Shown here: positions 34,528-45,775 of the stretch, piece after piece
Layout: the number at the start of each line of letters is the position of its first letter
Numbering within the stretch: position 1 is the first letter of the stretch
Source: Galeruca laticollis
Lineage: Eukaryota > Arthropoda > Insecta > Coleoptera > Chrysomelidae
Direction of reading: 5' to 3'
Length of the DNA stretch: 64,000 bases
Assembly: GCA_963921935.1 (NCBI GenBank)
Contig: OY998180.1
Location: forward strand, 84,751,139-84,815,138
Notes under the pieces: model-generated
Told to the model about the DNA's origin: nothing
The model's input: the letters and a program-made list of their open reading frames with translations, nothing else
Databases searched by the model: none
Program-made: the position numbers and the translations under genes

Positions 34528-34884
34528 CGGGACACGGTAACAGTCAGTCGATAAAACCATATTTACAAATAGATGTAGATCCTAATCAGCAACTAATTGA
34601 GACAATGAGATCTGGTCTAAATAAAATTTCTATCCAATAATCTCAAGAGCAGGAATCAAGTCAGTCTAGTATAGCTCATGCATCTCAAAAGATAGAATCG
34701 ACTCACCCCAGTATAGTTTATAACAATGTTTATTTCACATCATTAATATCTATAACAGTCAAAATAATTTTCATAATAATGTGTAATAAACCTATCCATA
34801 AATAATAAAATTTTGAAATATTTTTTTGTTTCAGTTTATTTTAGTAACCGATGACTTGAACTTTTTATTTGTCAATTTTAGTAA

Positions 34885-35835
34885 CATAGAAGTACCAGTT
34901 ACATTGAAGAAAATGTCGCTCTGCTACCCGTTAATCTAGAAAACGATAACATTGACAACATTTTTAACTTATTCACAAAATTTATCACTGATGCAGCAGA
35001 AATATTTATAGGAAATACAAAAACACTAAAAAAACATACATCATTGCCGTGGTGGAATACTGAATGCGATAAAGCTATTAAACAATACAAAGCGTCATTT
35101 AATAAACTAAAACGAAATAAATCAATGGGGAACCTAGTAGACTATAACAGAAGAAGAGCACAAGCAAGATACATCACTAAAAACGCAAGAAAAACTCCTA
35201 GTAAGCGTTCCCATCCAACATAAACAGTTCCACACCTTTAAGTATCGTGTGGAAAAATTTAAGAAAAATATTAGGAAAAAAATAAATTTAGAAAAATTCC
35301 TTTTATAGCTCGTAACAATAGCGCAACCTCAAATAACGAAGACATGACCAAATTATTTGCAACACATTTTGAGCGCAACTCGAGTAACTCCAAATACTCA
35401 CAAGAATTTCTGGAATTTAAAGCTACTAAGGAGCCGAATACTTAGATTACGATGAACATAACAACAACATACTTAATATTCCGTTAACTATGTATGAACT
35501 AAATTTCTCCTTAGACACAACCAAACATTCTGCTTCGGGACCTGATAACATTCCATTAATCTTTCTCCAAAAACTCCCACATATTGCCAAGTCATACCTT
35601 CTCCAAATATTCAACCTAGTCCGGACAAAAAATATTTTCCCATCCTCTTGGTCACAGGCAATCGTCATACCCATAACAAAGGCAAACTGCCCAGAGCTAG
35701 GTTAACTTCATACCGACCATGAATACATTAGAAAACAGAAACCATTTAATAAAAGCACAAAGCGGTTTCCGTCAAAACAGGTCAACATTAGACAATCTCA
35801 TTGATTTGTAATCCGAAATTCACGAATCTGAAGGC
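34885..35835 (+). mobile_element. Jockey-like LINE fragment (EN-RT linker and RT fingers)
   Basis: The plus strand reads through stops and frame changes: a helical linker (IFNLFTKFITDAAEIFIG), SLPWWNTECDKAIKQYK (about 35040-35090) and YNRRRAQARYITKNARK, the classical spacer between endonuclease and RT in Jockey/CR1-type LINEs. An intact frame 35490-35702 with STKHSASGPDNIP-type fingers (TTKHSASGPDNIPLIFLQKL) and SWSQAIVIPITK follows, then LIKAQSGFRQNRSTLDNLIDL (about 35748-35810). It ends abruptly where a Tc1 fragment begins. Both ends truncated; the catalytic YADD region is absent. Confidence 0.82.
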
Positions 35836-35965
35836 TCTTCGACATGAGATAAAGGTGGCATGGAATGAGATACCATAGGAGGATATTGGTCACCTGATCA
35901 TGAGTATGCCTAGACGCATTAGGGAATGTGAAAAAAATAGTGGACCTTCAATCCATTATTAAAGT
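35836..35965 (+). pseudogene. Tc1-like transposase C-terminal fragment
   Basis: Reads LRHEIKVAWNEIP, one stop, EDIGHLIMSMPRRIRECEK, which matches the C-terminal helices after the third catalytic residue in Tc1 transposases (EEW..IP...L..SMPRR...). Only this segment survives and it abuts the LINE fragment, which suggests a deletion joined the two. Confidence 0.75.
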
Positions 35966-37759
35966 TGGTGAGCAGAAACTTATTATCCTCATCGGATGGG
36001 AGTGAAATTTCAATCATTTATTTATTACGAACTCCCTGAGATGTATTCCAAATATTACTGAAATAAAATAATGTTTATTGGATGTTCGGGTTTCTACGTA
36101 ACTGAGTGTACGAGTATTAATATACATTATTGATTTAAAAAATATATATTCTTAGTATTTGATACAGTTCGTGTTGGTAATAATTTACCTATAGTTTATG
36201 TTTGTTAACATTAGTTTCCAATATTGAATATTCATAGAATTGAATGTTAAATTCGTTATATATAAATTACTATCGCCAGAGTGTGTGCTAAAACATCGAT
36301 TTCTCGATAAGGCGAATAATATCATTAAGACTATCTATAAGGTAATTTGCATTAACAAGATAGTTAATCCTCGATGCTTGATTGAAACATGGATTGGACA
36401 ACAAACTAAAACAGGGTGGTGGGACAAAAATGAGTAGAAACGCATGAGCAGTCAATATTTATTTACTAATTGGTCACGGAGTGGTGTGGATTCCAAAGCT
36501 AATTATTTGGAAATATTAAAATGTTACAAAATATGATGGCTTTTTGCCAGAATTTTCCACGTAACGCTTCCGCATACGAAATTTCATTTGAAATGTATAA
36601 TTAAAAACAGCTTATTTGTTCTATCCATTGTGCAAATCACAAAACATACAGGAGACGAACGGAAAAAACGGAGCTCTATAAACAACCTAAATAATTTATT
36701 AAAACGCTCAAATTTCGTGTGCATATGGTCAACTGAACGAGAAAAAGAATTTGGACAAACACTTTAAGTGAACTTTTCAAACGATAAATTTCCCGGTACT
36801 TTCTTTACAGTATGTATATGATTATTCGAATACAAATAGTAGAAAGCATGTACAACCTTGTTTATAATTACGATAGGTAATAAATTATAACAATCCTCAG
36901 TGGATAGACTAATAAAAGTTTTGTTTATATCTTATCCTTCACGTACAATTATGGTACATTAATGTCTAGAAATATGGAGAATTCAACTACTTTGAATATA
37001 ACATTGGTAACAAGTAGTTTTAATACACATAACGAGCTTCCAAAATGAACTATAATTGCACGTGTTTACCCGAATCTCGACAGTCCCATTATTTGTTTCA
37101 GGTTAATTGTACGCACTATCTGATAATCAGGTTAGCATAAGCCTCACAGAGTTGTACACAACAGAACCGCAGATAAGAGCAATAATTGTCAGTTTGTCTT
37201 CTCCCAAGAGCATACCTACATCTCAACCACAAGAAACTTTGACACACGATTCTCCAAGGACCAACGACAAACTCCACAGGGATATTTAAAACAGGGTCGG
37301 CACATTATGTTCTACCTACATACATAATGTCAAAAAGAGACAATGACATGGTTTTCGTATTATTTCGAGACACGACTATAGTGTCGTCAATGTTGTCAAA
37401 TTAATAAAAAATTATTATAAATTAAATATATTCGACATGTAATTGGATATTTGGAAGAATAAATGTTCATTCACAAATTCTTTGTTATAAAATAAACAAT
37501 TTCCAAATACAATTTTGACAGTTTTTTTAATAAAAAAGGTGTAATTCCATCTGAATTTTTACTTTTAGTTGTTATTGGATGACAATAAAAGCAAACCACA
37601 GAGCATTATTTAAAGATTTGAATATTCATATATTTAAGCACTGAAAAAAGTTTTAAGTCAAAAATATCTCGAAAAATATAATATATATTGGTAATTTAAT
37701 AAGGTGATTTGCTGCCAGTTCTAAAATGTAGGTTATGTTAGAAAACAACAATAAATATA
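35966..37759. other. Long gap, no gene recognised
   Basis: AT-rich. A possible acceptor (TTATTTGTTTCAG at about 37089-37101) precedes a 60-codon open frame 37107-37289 without recognisable domain. Another frame at 36240-36437 is equally anonymous. No repeats or terminal structures were seen. Confidence 0.4.
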
Positions 37760-37767
37760 CGATGTAC

Positions 37768-39607
37768 GAGCGTCAACGAATTCGGCACTATTATAATCCC
37801 CTATTACCTGCACCCCCTCTTTACCTGGACAAGATACATGAATTCGGCACTACAGTTTAGCTTTCTAATCCCTAATCTACGTCCTGTTTATAATTACCTG
37901 TGAGGTGTACATCAAGAAGCTCCCACATCATGAATAATACGATAGCGCAAACAAGTGAACGTGGCAAACAAATTTTAATTGTTGATGGTGGCAAATTTAC
38001 ATTTGCAAAAGTGTTGAAAACCGAAGAAACTTTTTGGAGGTGTTACGTAAGAACATGTAAAGCAAAAGTGTGGACTGTGGGGCCTGAAAAAGTCATATCA
38101 AGATGTGAATTGGAACATACACATCCCAAAAATACGAAGGCGCTAAACAGGCAAATAGGTTTGTGGATATGTATTTTTTAAATTTATTTGTGCTTTATTT
38201 ATGTTTATTGTGTCGTATTTATTTAAAAAACAATTACTGATTGGATATTATTATTTTAGTTAGCAGCAGTGCCAAAAGGAAGGCAGAAGAAGACATTACA
38301 GAAAAACCTTCGAAAATTATTCATTTAGCATTGAAAAACCATGTAGAAGCAATGGACACTTTAACTGTAAGAGATATTAATTATATAAGAAATAATGTCT
38401 ACTACAAGCGAAAGAAAATGCAGCCAAGTTTACCGACGAGTGCAGAAGAAACCATTAGAGTTTTACAAAATTTGGAATGTAAAACAATTAGAGGGGAAAT
38501 TTTTTTGACAGGTGTTGAGCAGGAAAAGCAAATTATAGTATTTTCTTGCGAAACAAATTTACGTGTTTTGTGTAATTGCGACACAATATATTTAGATGGT
38601 ACGTTTAATTATTGTTTAAATTATTTTTTCAACTATTTACTTTACATACTTTTATTAATGGTCATTACATTCCACTAGTGTTTTCTATTTTACGGAGTAA
38701 GAGTACCTCAGTTTATATAGACACATTTCAATTTATTAAAAAAAGTGTCGAGAAGTAGATTTAGATTTTAATCCAAAATTTATTGTAGTAGACTTTGAGA
38801 AAAGTATACATAATGCTATAGAATTTGTTTGGCCCGTGGTGATGATAATAGGGAGTCGATTTCATCTGGCCCAAAGTTGGTACAGAAAACTTCATAAACT
38901 AGGTTTGGCTTCAGAGTATCGTGATGCAAATAATGAAGTAGGAAGATGGCTAAACTATGTCTTTGGTTTGCCATTTTTACAGCCTAGTGAAGTATCAGAC
39001 TGTTTTGCTTCATATTTAATGAGTACTCAACCTAGTGACAGCAGAGTAATCGAGTTTTCAGATTATATACTGGAAAATTATATAGATGAACAGCAAGCTA
39101 TGTTTCCACCTAAAATTTGGGCTAGTTGCACTAGTTCAATCACTAGAACAACTAATTGCTGCGAATCATTTCATTCAAAATTTAATGAATGCTTTCATAA
39201 AACACATCCATCGCTATTTATGTCTATTAACATTTTAAACAATTTTCAAACTCAGATATATGTTAAACTAAATAGTGTTCATGAACCTGTGCGCCACAAG
39301 TATCTTAAAACAAAATGCAGACAACTATTTCTAGAACAAAAAATTGCTGACTACTTTGTAAATAAAATGTCTAGGATATTTTTATAAAGAATGTCCATAG
39401 TGTAGAACAATGCAAAAATAAGTAAATACATTTATTTCTAATCTCTGTTTTTTAAATTTTGAGAATACGAAACAATTAGGTAATTAGATAAAGTTGATAA
39501 ACGGTGCCCAGTTCGAGTACTTGAATAATGTGTAATCCGAGGTCTAGTGCCGAATTCATGCGTAGAGATTAAGGAGCAGGTATGTGGTGCCGAATTCATG
39601 GCCGCCC
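37768..39607 (+). mobile_element. MULE with FLYWCH zinc finger (Mutator-like transposon)
   Basis: Flanked by a perfect 8-bp duplication CGATGTAC (37760-37767 and 39608-39615), the size usual for Mutator-like elements. The termini GAGCGTCAACGAATTCGGCAC and the reverse complement of GTGCCGAATTCATGGCCGCCC are inverted repeats with a perfect GAATTCGGCAC core. A second subterminal copy of that core (ATGAATTCGGCACTA) sits inside each end (about 37838 and 39551). 1840 bp, containing a decayed transposase. Confidence 0.9.
37930..39387 (+). pseudogene. MULE transposase with N-terminal FLYWCH domain, few lesions
   Basis: From ATG 37930 the first piece (to about 38150) is a FLYWCH zinc finger (GGKFTFAKVLKTEETFWRC..C..H.H: F, W, C, C, H, H in place). 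A probable intron ends at TTATTTTAG (38261), after which the frame continues (38262 on) through a helical region to CDTIYLDGTFN with the first catalytic Asp. One indel near 38625 and another near 38743 shift the frame; beyond them come VVDFEKSIHNAIEFVWP (second Asp) and, in an intact frame 38836-39384, GSRFHLAQSWYRKL and TTNCCESFHSKFN with the catalytic Glu. Stop at 39385-39387. The D-D-E set is complete, with only two frameshifts, so it is comparatively young. Confidence 0.88.
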
Positions 39608-39615
39608 CGATGTAC

Positions 39616-40984
39616 ATACCTTTTTGTTCGTCTTATATTATTAATATAATAGCACAGAATTTGTTTCACAAATACAATAACCTTAACGGATTATTATTAT
39701 TGTCATCCAAAATCTTAACCTGTCCCAACTGATGATGCGCACTAAATGAGCGTATTGAAGTTTTGGCCGACATTACAAGAATAAAGAGCATTTTAAAAGA
39801 AACTTTCTGTGACGGAAAAATATCAAATAAATTTTCAAATGCATTTGTTACTGCAATAGGGTATTTGTTTCTGGTGTTTAATTATCATTCAATTATTTTA
39901 TTCTTATTTCCACAATCAATATAAGTACTTAATTCTATACTCTCTATTTTAATATCTTAATACAGAATTTTCCATCTGAATATTTCTCTTACAATCTTTA
40001 TCTTAAAACTAAACGACATTATCAGTATCAATTTTTCTAAAATAAAAATGTTTAGTTAAATAGCAAATCTATTTATTCCCAAGTTTCCACTACAGTGATA
40101 TCTTAAATTAAGTTTGAAACATAATTCTGTGATGTAAAGAAACCAATCTCGTCGAAGTTCATTTATTCTTGGTTCGATCGTAGTTAAAATAACATAAGAC
40201 TGTCCATTCCAAATCCACCATTATGGTCACGTCCGAAACAGAGTCTAGTTTGTTATTTTCTGGAAAATTTCGAGCACGGAACAGTCGTCGTAGTTAAATC
40301 TGAATGGAAAAGGAAGCTGCCGGCATACGTGCAAGAAATGCCTCGAGGGAATACTTCATCATAGTCTGCTTGGACTGGTCCAAATTACCCACATACATCA
40401 CCTTATCCGTCTTTCACACTGGCTCTTCGGAATACTTATATATTTGTAATCATTGGCGGACCGAACTTTTTTATTAGTAAACTCAAAAAATTAAACGATA
40501 CTTCAAAAATCTCAATATATTCCATTTAATTAACGGTTATTTTATAACAAAATAATACATCGTTAAGGAAACCCTCGGGATTTTATAGTGATCTTATTAA
40601 ATGTATGACAAAGGAACAATTTAAAACAAACAAGTGACTAAATTATTAAAAACACTATTTACACTACTACTGAAACATCAATATCGCTTATTACTCAGCC
40701 TTTATCCTGAAACATGAAATATCCTGGATGACTTTCGATACTAAATATTTCGCATTTTTATAAATTTTGTTAGCGTTTATTTTATGTCAGGTGTTAGTCG
40801 CTGATCACATTTGGCAATATTTCTATTATTTTTATTTTTGATATATTTCGGTTGCGTGAAACATGCACAATTTTTGATAATACACCCTGAATATCAGTGT
40901 TGTAGTATGTAAGTTGGTAGGACTTGAAAAAAGAAAGCAAAATAGATGACAAAGACGGAATATCATATCCAACAGTTCAGAGTA
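39616..40984. other. Long AT-rich gap
   Basis: No gene, RNA or terminal structure could be supported. A GC-richer patch (40180-40440) has no open frame of note. Confidence 0.4.
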
Positions 40985-42101
40985 ATTCCAGTTATTATTT
41001 TTCGATCAACCCCATCTAATATGCGAGAAAAGTATTGGTTTACCAAAAAAAGTTGAAACTTTTGTTTTTTTTAAAATTATTTTTACGTTTTTCAATGAGA
41101 AAAACACTAAAAAAAGGTTTTTAGAAAAAAATACTGTGTGTATGTCATCGTCATCTTTGTAGTCGTCCACTTTTAGTAATTATGTCTTGTTAGCAGGATA
41201 CAGTCTCCGGAGTGCATAAAATTACCAATTTTATGATTGGGTAGTGTTCAGCGCATCTCACAGATTAAACCTATTGATTTTCAGCGCACCAGAGCCAGTA
41301 CAAAGGGTCCCATAAATCCAGATGTACTTAATTTTTGGATATTTTTGAAGAAATTTAGGTTTGTTATCACGATACAGCCTCCGGAGTGTATACAAGTGAC
41401 CGATTTCATGATGGTTTATTGTGCAAGGCGTCTCACAGATTACTCCTATGGATTTTTTCAGCTCACTAGAGCTAGTACAACGGATCCTATGAATTCAGAT
41501 ATACCACACTTTTGGTCATTTTTGGATAAATTTCAGATTATTAGCACGATACAGCCTCCGGAGTGTATACAAGTGACCAATATTATGATGGTATATTGTG
41601 CAAGGCGTTTCACAGAAAAATCCTATCGATTTTCAGCTCATTAGAGCCAGTACAACGGATCCTATGAATCCAGATATACCACACTTTTGGTCATTTTTGG
41701 AGAAATTTCAGATTATTAGCTCGATACAGCTTCCGGAGTGTATATAAGTGACCAATTTTATGAGGGTATATTGTACAAGGCATCTCACAGAAGAATCCTA
41801 TCGATTTTCAGCTCACTAGAGCCAGTACAACGGGTCCTATGAATTCAGATATACCACATTTTTGGTCAGTTTTGGAGAAATTTCAGATTACTAGTACGTT
41901 ACAGCCTCCGGAGTGTATACAAGTGACCAATTTTATGATGGTATATTGTGCAAGGCGTCTCACAGAAGAATTCTATCGATTTTCAGCTCACTAGAGGGTC
42001 CTATGAATCCAGATATACCACACTTTCGGTCATTTTTGGAGAAATTTCAGATTATTAGCAAGATACAACCTCCGGACTGTATACAAGTGGCAAATTTTAT
42101 T

Positions 42102-42487
42102 GAAATTGACTGTCTCGGCCCTTACTTCGTGGAATATGCTCATATTAGTGTTTTTAAATGAAACTCAAGGTCTCTAGTTAATTCCACAATATAATACAAG
42201 TTATTGAAAATTCTAAAAAATTGCCAATTGTTTCGATAAATCAATATCATCGTCAGAATGACAGAAGTTACATTTCATTTTATGCCTACCTGATGTTTAG
42301 TAGTTATATTTGGCTAGACCAAGAAGTAACCTAACTTGTGATTGGCTTAATATATGTTCATAGAAAAAAGAAGAAGATGTGATATTACAAATATTGAAGC
42401 TTAGATATTATTAGCCCTATGGTGATATCCTGGATATCACTTTTCCAATTAAGATCAGTATAACTGTGCAATGATATAGAATACCAG
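42102..42487 (-). repeat. Penelope pLTR, 3' copy
   Basis: About 385 bp, near-identical to 44936-45314. Contains the end module ACTGTCTCG...TTCCACAAT seen also at 1555 and 15716. Confidence 0.95.
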
Positions 42488-42527
42488 GAAAACTATATCT
42501 GCTGATCTTTACAATTATCACTTAAGA

Positions 42528-44971
42528 AGACAGTTTATTAGTGGAGAATTCCCTAGATTTAACTGTTCATTGACAACTTCATATTGTGGGTTTCTTAAAT
42601 GTCTTGTAATTTCCAGTTCTTCAAGGAAATCCAGTTCTTGTTACTTTTCACAAATATGCAGTACTTCTAGTTTTGTGTTAGGTGACAATGAATGATTGGT
42701 GTCAAGTAGATGTTTTGCGTAGTGGGATTTATCTGGTTGTTTTAATCTGTATGCTCGTAAGTGCTCACTGTATCGTATTTCAAAATTCCTAAGGGTCTGA
42801 CCCAAATAGACAGCATTACATTCTGGACATTTGAGTTTATATATACCTGACTTCTTTAATAGTGGTATTTTTGTTTTTACATTTAACAATTTTGTACTAA
42901 CGTTACTTTCTGTTTTAAAAGAAATTGTTGTATTCGTTGCTGAAGATATTATCTTTGAAATATTATTAAAAATATTTCCTGCATATGTGATGGTTTTATA
43001 AGTTTTAATTTCATCAGCTTGTTTAGGATATATTAGTTGTAATGCCACTTTTTCCTCTTTTTTACTAATTAGCTTATGTATCATATCTAATGGATAACCG
43101 TTAGATGTTGCTATTTGTCTAATTGTATTAATCTCTCTATCAAAATTACATTTGTTCATAGGAACTGAAAAAGCTCTATGTATCATTGAATTATATGCTG
43201 CTAGTCTGTGTGACACAGGGTGGTTAGAATTGAATGGAATTGTTACATCAGTTTGTGTTGGTTTTCGGTAAATTGAATAATCAAGTACATTATTAACTCT
43301 TTGAATTTTTAAATCAAGAAAATTGATTGAGCTATTTTCTTCAATTCCTAATGTAAATTTAATTTTCGGGTGTAAATTATTGATGTGGTTGAAAAATACA
43401 TCTAATTGTCGTTCACTACCCATAAAACAATCTAATATGTCATCTACATATCTATACCAAAATAAAATATTTTTCGAAATATTACTTTCAAAGATCTTTC
43501 TTTCTAAATTGTCCATAAAAATGTTTGCTAAAATAAGTGATATAGGGCTTCCCATTGGTAAACCTTCATTTTGAATATATATCTTATTGTCAAAAGTGAA
43601 ATAATTCTGATTAATGCATACATCAAATAAATTAAGTATATCTGATATTATTCCTGGATTAATATTTTTATCTTCTAGTAATTTTCTTACAAGTATTAGA
43701 CATTCTTTAGGAGGAATTTTAGTAAACATGTTAGTTACATCGAACGATATGAGTTTATAGTTATCTTGTAAGTGGATTGCTTTCAACTTTTTGATTAGTT
43801 CTATTGAATTTATAATTGAGTACTGAGATTCATATCCGTAAGTATTGAGTATATTGTTGAGCTTCTTTGCCAATATATTATTAGGAGCATTATTATAAGA
43901 GACTACAGGTCTAATTGGTTTCGTTATTTTATGTAATTTAACTGTTCCATATAATTGTGGACAATGAGGATTCTTATGTATGATAGACCTCTTTTCGTAA
44001 TCATTTAAAAGATAATTTGAATTATTAACAATATCCCTTACATTATTAGAAAACTTCTTTGTTGGGTCTGCTTTGAGAACTTTTACGTCGCTGGATTCTA
44101 TAAAGTTATATAATTTGGAATTGTAATTTTCAGTCGTCAAAATGACAGTAGCGTTCCCCTTATCAGATTTGGTAACTGTTAGGTTATTATTCTCAATCTT
44201 CTTTTTTATTGCGTTTAAAACTGAAATGTCATTTTTTGTTTGACGTTTGACTTTTGAAGGTTCAATATTTTTGATTAATTTGGCAATTTTTAATTTCTCA
44301 TAAAGAAGCTTATTTGAATTAGATTTTAAAGCTATTTCTGACTCTGTAGCTATAATTTGTTTAATATTATTCGTAAATTTAGGTGGTATGCTGTACTTTA
44401 AACCTTTATTTAGAAATTCTATTTCACTATTTGTAAAATTAGTGTCTGAAAGGTTTTCAAATCGTGGTGCAAAGTGTGTTGGTATGTAGGTACTTACAGT
44501 TTCATGATGTTTTGAGTATTGAATTTTATGTTGTGTGTGTTCAAGATTCTGTAGCTTCTTTTCTTGTTTCTTAAATTTCATATGCTTCATCGTGCTGACA
44601 TTTTCTCTAATTTTGTCATCCAAACAGTCAAATTCTACTGGATGTAATTGGAATGTGAGTTCTGAATGTACAACTTTTATGTAGATGTCTAAGGAGTCTC
44701 TAACTTTGAACCATTTCTTACATTCTGATTTTATCCAAACTCGTTGAGCACATTTTATAGCTTTTTGTGCTTGTGGTGTTTTAGTGTGACATTTTATATT
44801 CACATAATTTGGTATTACCTTTTTTCTGAGGCATTCTTGGTTAAACCAAATGTTTTGTGATGCTTTGTAACGTTTTTGTAGTAACTTCTGGTACAGTCGG
44901 GTCAAATCTTCTCTCGAAGATTTTTTAATGAAATTGACTGTCTCGACCCTTACTTCGTGGAATATGCTCAT
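42528..44971 (-). CDS. Penelope-like reverse transcriptase with GIY-YIG endonuclease
   Basis: The open frame from ATG 44971 is uninterrupted for 776 codons to a TAA at 42641-42643. Beyond that TAA the same frame continues (QELDFLEELEITRHL) to a TGA at 42528, which matches the usual C-terminus of the family, so the TAA is probably a single premature stop. The first codons (MSIFHEVRVET) are encoded inside the pLTR. Domains: an N-terminal helical part; RT from about residue 330 (QLYGTVKLHK; motif A SFDVTNMF; motif B GLPMGSPIS; motif C RYVDD at about residue 505; NFLDLKI); and a C-terminal GIY-YIG nuclease at about 706-745 (SGIYKLKCPEC, with YIG as YLG, then Arg in FEIRYSEH) with the Cys pair typical of Penelope. 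Makes cDNA at nicked target DNA. Confidence 0.93.
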
Positions 44972-45314
44972 ATTAGTGTTTTTAAATGAAACTCAAGGTC
45001 TCTAGTTAATTTCACAATATAATACAAGTTATTGAAAATTCTAAAAAATTGACAATTATTTCGATAAATCAATATCATCGTCAGAATGACAGAAGTTACA
45101 TTTCATTTTATGCCTACCTGATGTTTAGTAGTTATATTTAGCTAGACCAAGAAGTAACCTAACTTGTGATTGGCTTAATATATGTTTATAAATAAAAGAA
45201 GAAGATGTGATATTACAAATATTGAAGCTTAGATATTATTAGCCCTATGGTGATATCCTGGATATCATTTTTCCAATTAAGATCAGTATAACTGTACAAT
45301 GATATAGAAAACCA
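44936..45314 (-). repeat. Penelope pLTR, 5' copy
   Basis: Direct repeat of 42102-42487; supplies the leader and the first 12 or so codons of the RT. Confidence 0.95.
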
Positions 45315-45387
45315 AACTCGTTGAGCACATTTTATAGCTTTTTGTGCTTGTGGTGTTTTAGTGTGACATTTTATATTCACATAACAT

Positions 45388-45606
45388 TTTTTCTAAAAAC
45401 ATATATTAAGCCAATCACAAGTTAGGTTACTTCTTGGTCTAGCCAAATATAACTACTAAACATCAGGTAGGCATAAAATGAAATGTAACTTCTGTCATTC
45501 TGACGATTATATTGATTTATCGAAACAATTGTCAATTTTTTAGAATTTTCAATAACTTGTATTATATTGTGGAATTAACTAGAGACCTTGAGTTTCATTT
45601 AAAAAC
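45388..45606 (+). repeat. Inverted pLTR piece at 5' end of Penelope-like element
   Basis: Reverse complement of about 42150-42366, ending at CATTTAAAAAC, the same end point (within two bases) as the inverted piece in the micro-insertion at 1555-1673. Confidence 0.92.
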
Positions 45607-45775
45607 GCAAATTTTATTATTGGATATTGCTTAGGGCGTCTCACAGAGGAACCCTATAGTTATTCAGATGACCAGAGCCAGTACAATGGGTCATTTTTTC
45701 ATTCATTGATTCGTTTGGGTTATGGTTAACAGACCAGGCACTTGACCTAAGTCATTATACCATTCCCAATATTAT

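Larger units (their letters stand above)
32077..34640 (+). pseudogene. Crypton recombinase copy B, DUF3504/KIAA1958-like
   Basis: The start region reads FGQENMEVVRQEIEKLTPANTKK (ATG 32095 at Met 6 of this stretch), then a decayed core-binding part, SALLSDELQNIIQLCDEN (about 32390-32450), ELAWRVGEGASACIAYF with the first catalytic Arg, NRLFLTVNPTGNQ, GWYKNYPAGYNTVSSWFK and KITNHSAKATSVSNLA (about 32855-32900). In this copy the HxxR box is NHSAK, so the Arg is replaced by Lys. After the LTR element the frame resumes at 34530 with GHGNSQSIKPYLQID. Many stops and indels. The two copies are different decayed descendants of one family. Confidence 0.85.
31690..34770 (+). mobile_element. Crypton-type element, copy B, split by a small LTR element
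   Basis: The 5' segment and coding frame correspond to copy A. The frame is interrupted between ITR (left) and GHGNSQSIKP (right) by the errantivirus derivative 32939-34527. Outer ends are not resolved. Confidence 0.75.
42102..45606 (-). mobile_element. Penelope-like element, near-intact, tandem plus inverted pLTRs
   Basis: Bounded by a perfect 12-bp duplication GCAAATTTTATT (42090-42101, 45607-45618). In sense direction: an inverted pLTR piece (45606-45388), a fragment of the coding start (45384-45315, near-identical to 44804-44735), a full pLTR (45314-44936), the 776-codon RT/GIY-YIG frame, then a second full pLTR (about 42487-42102). Tandem pLTRs with an inverted piece at the 5' end and a partial extra unit are the known structure of Penelope elements. 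The two full pLTRs differ at only about ten sites by eye, so the insertion is fairly young. Confidence 0.95.
40985..45690 (+). mobile_element. 175-bp-repeat element, copy 2, split by a Penelope-like element
   Basis: Begins with a CAACCCCATCTAATATGCGAG stretch like that of copies 1 and 3, then about six tandem units (markers CGATACAG at 41197, 41370, 41547, 41722, 41897, 42060; spacing 163-177 bp). It is interrupted at 42101 by the Penelope-like element, resumes at 45607 with the same unit, and breaks off at about 45690 where a LINE is inserted. Units share TCCGGAGTGTATACAAGTGA and AAGGCGTCTCACAGA. Open frames in it (for example 41237-41644) are repeat translations. Confidence 0.85.

Noticed and set aside
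37107..37289. 60-codon frame after an acceptor-like TTTGTTTCAG
   Set aside because: A single acceptor-like site and a short anonymous frame are not enough to call an exon.
37771..39605. GAATTCGGCAC occurs four times and equals the start of a common cDNA-library EcoRI adaptor
   Set aside because: The copies lie symmetrically as terminal and subterminal inverted repeats of a MULE with an 8-bp target duplication, and the following bases are TA or CA, not the GAG of the adaptor. Vector contamination is therefore unlikely.
41237..42161. Open frames of 82-135 codons in the 175-bp repeat
   Set aside because: They run across several tandem units and repeat the same short peptide; no sign of selection on codons.
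43323..43574. 83-codon plus-strand open frame
   Set aside because: Antisense shadow of the Penelope RT.
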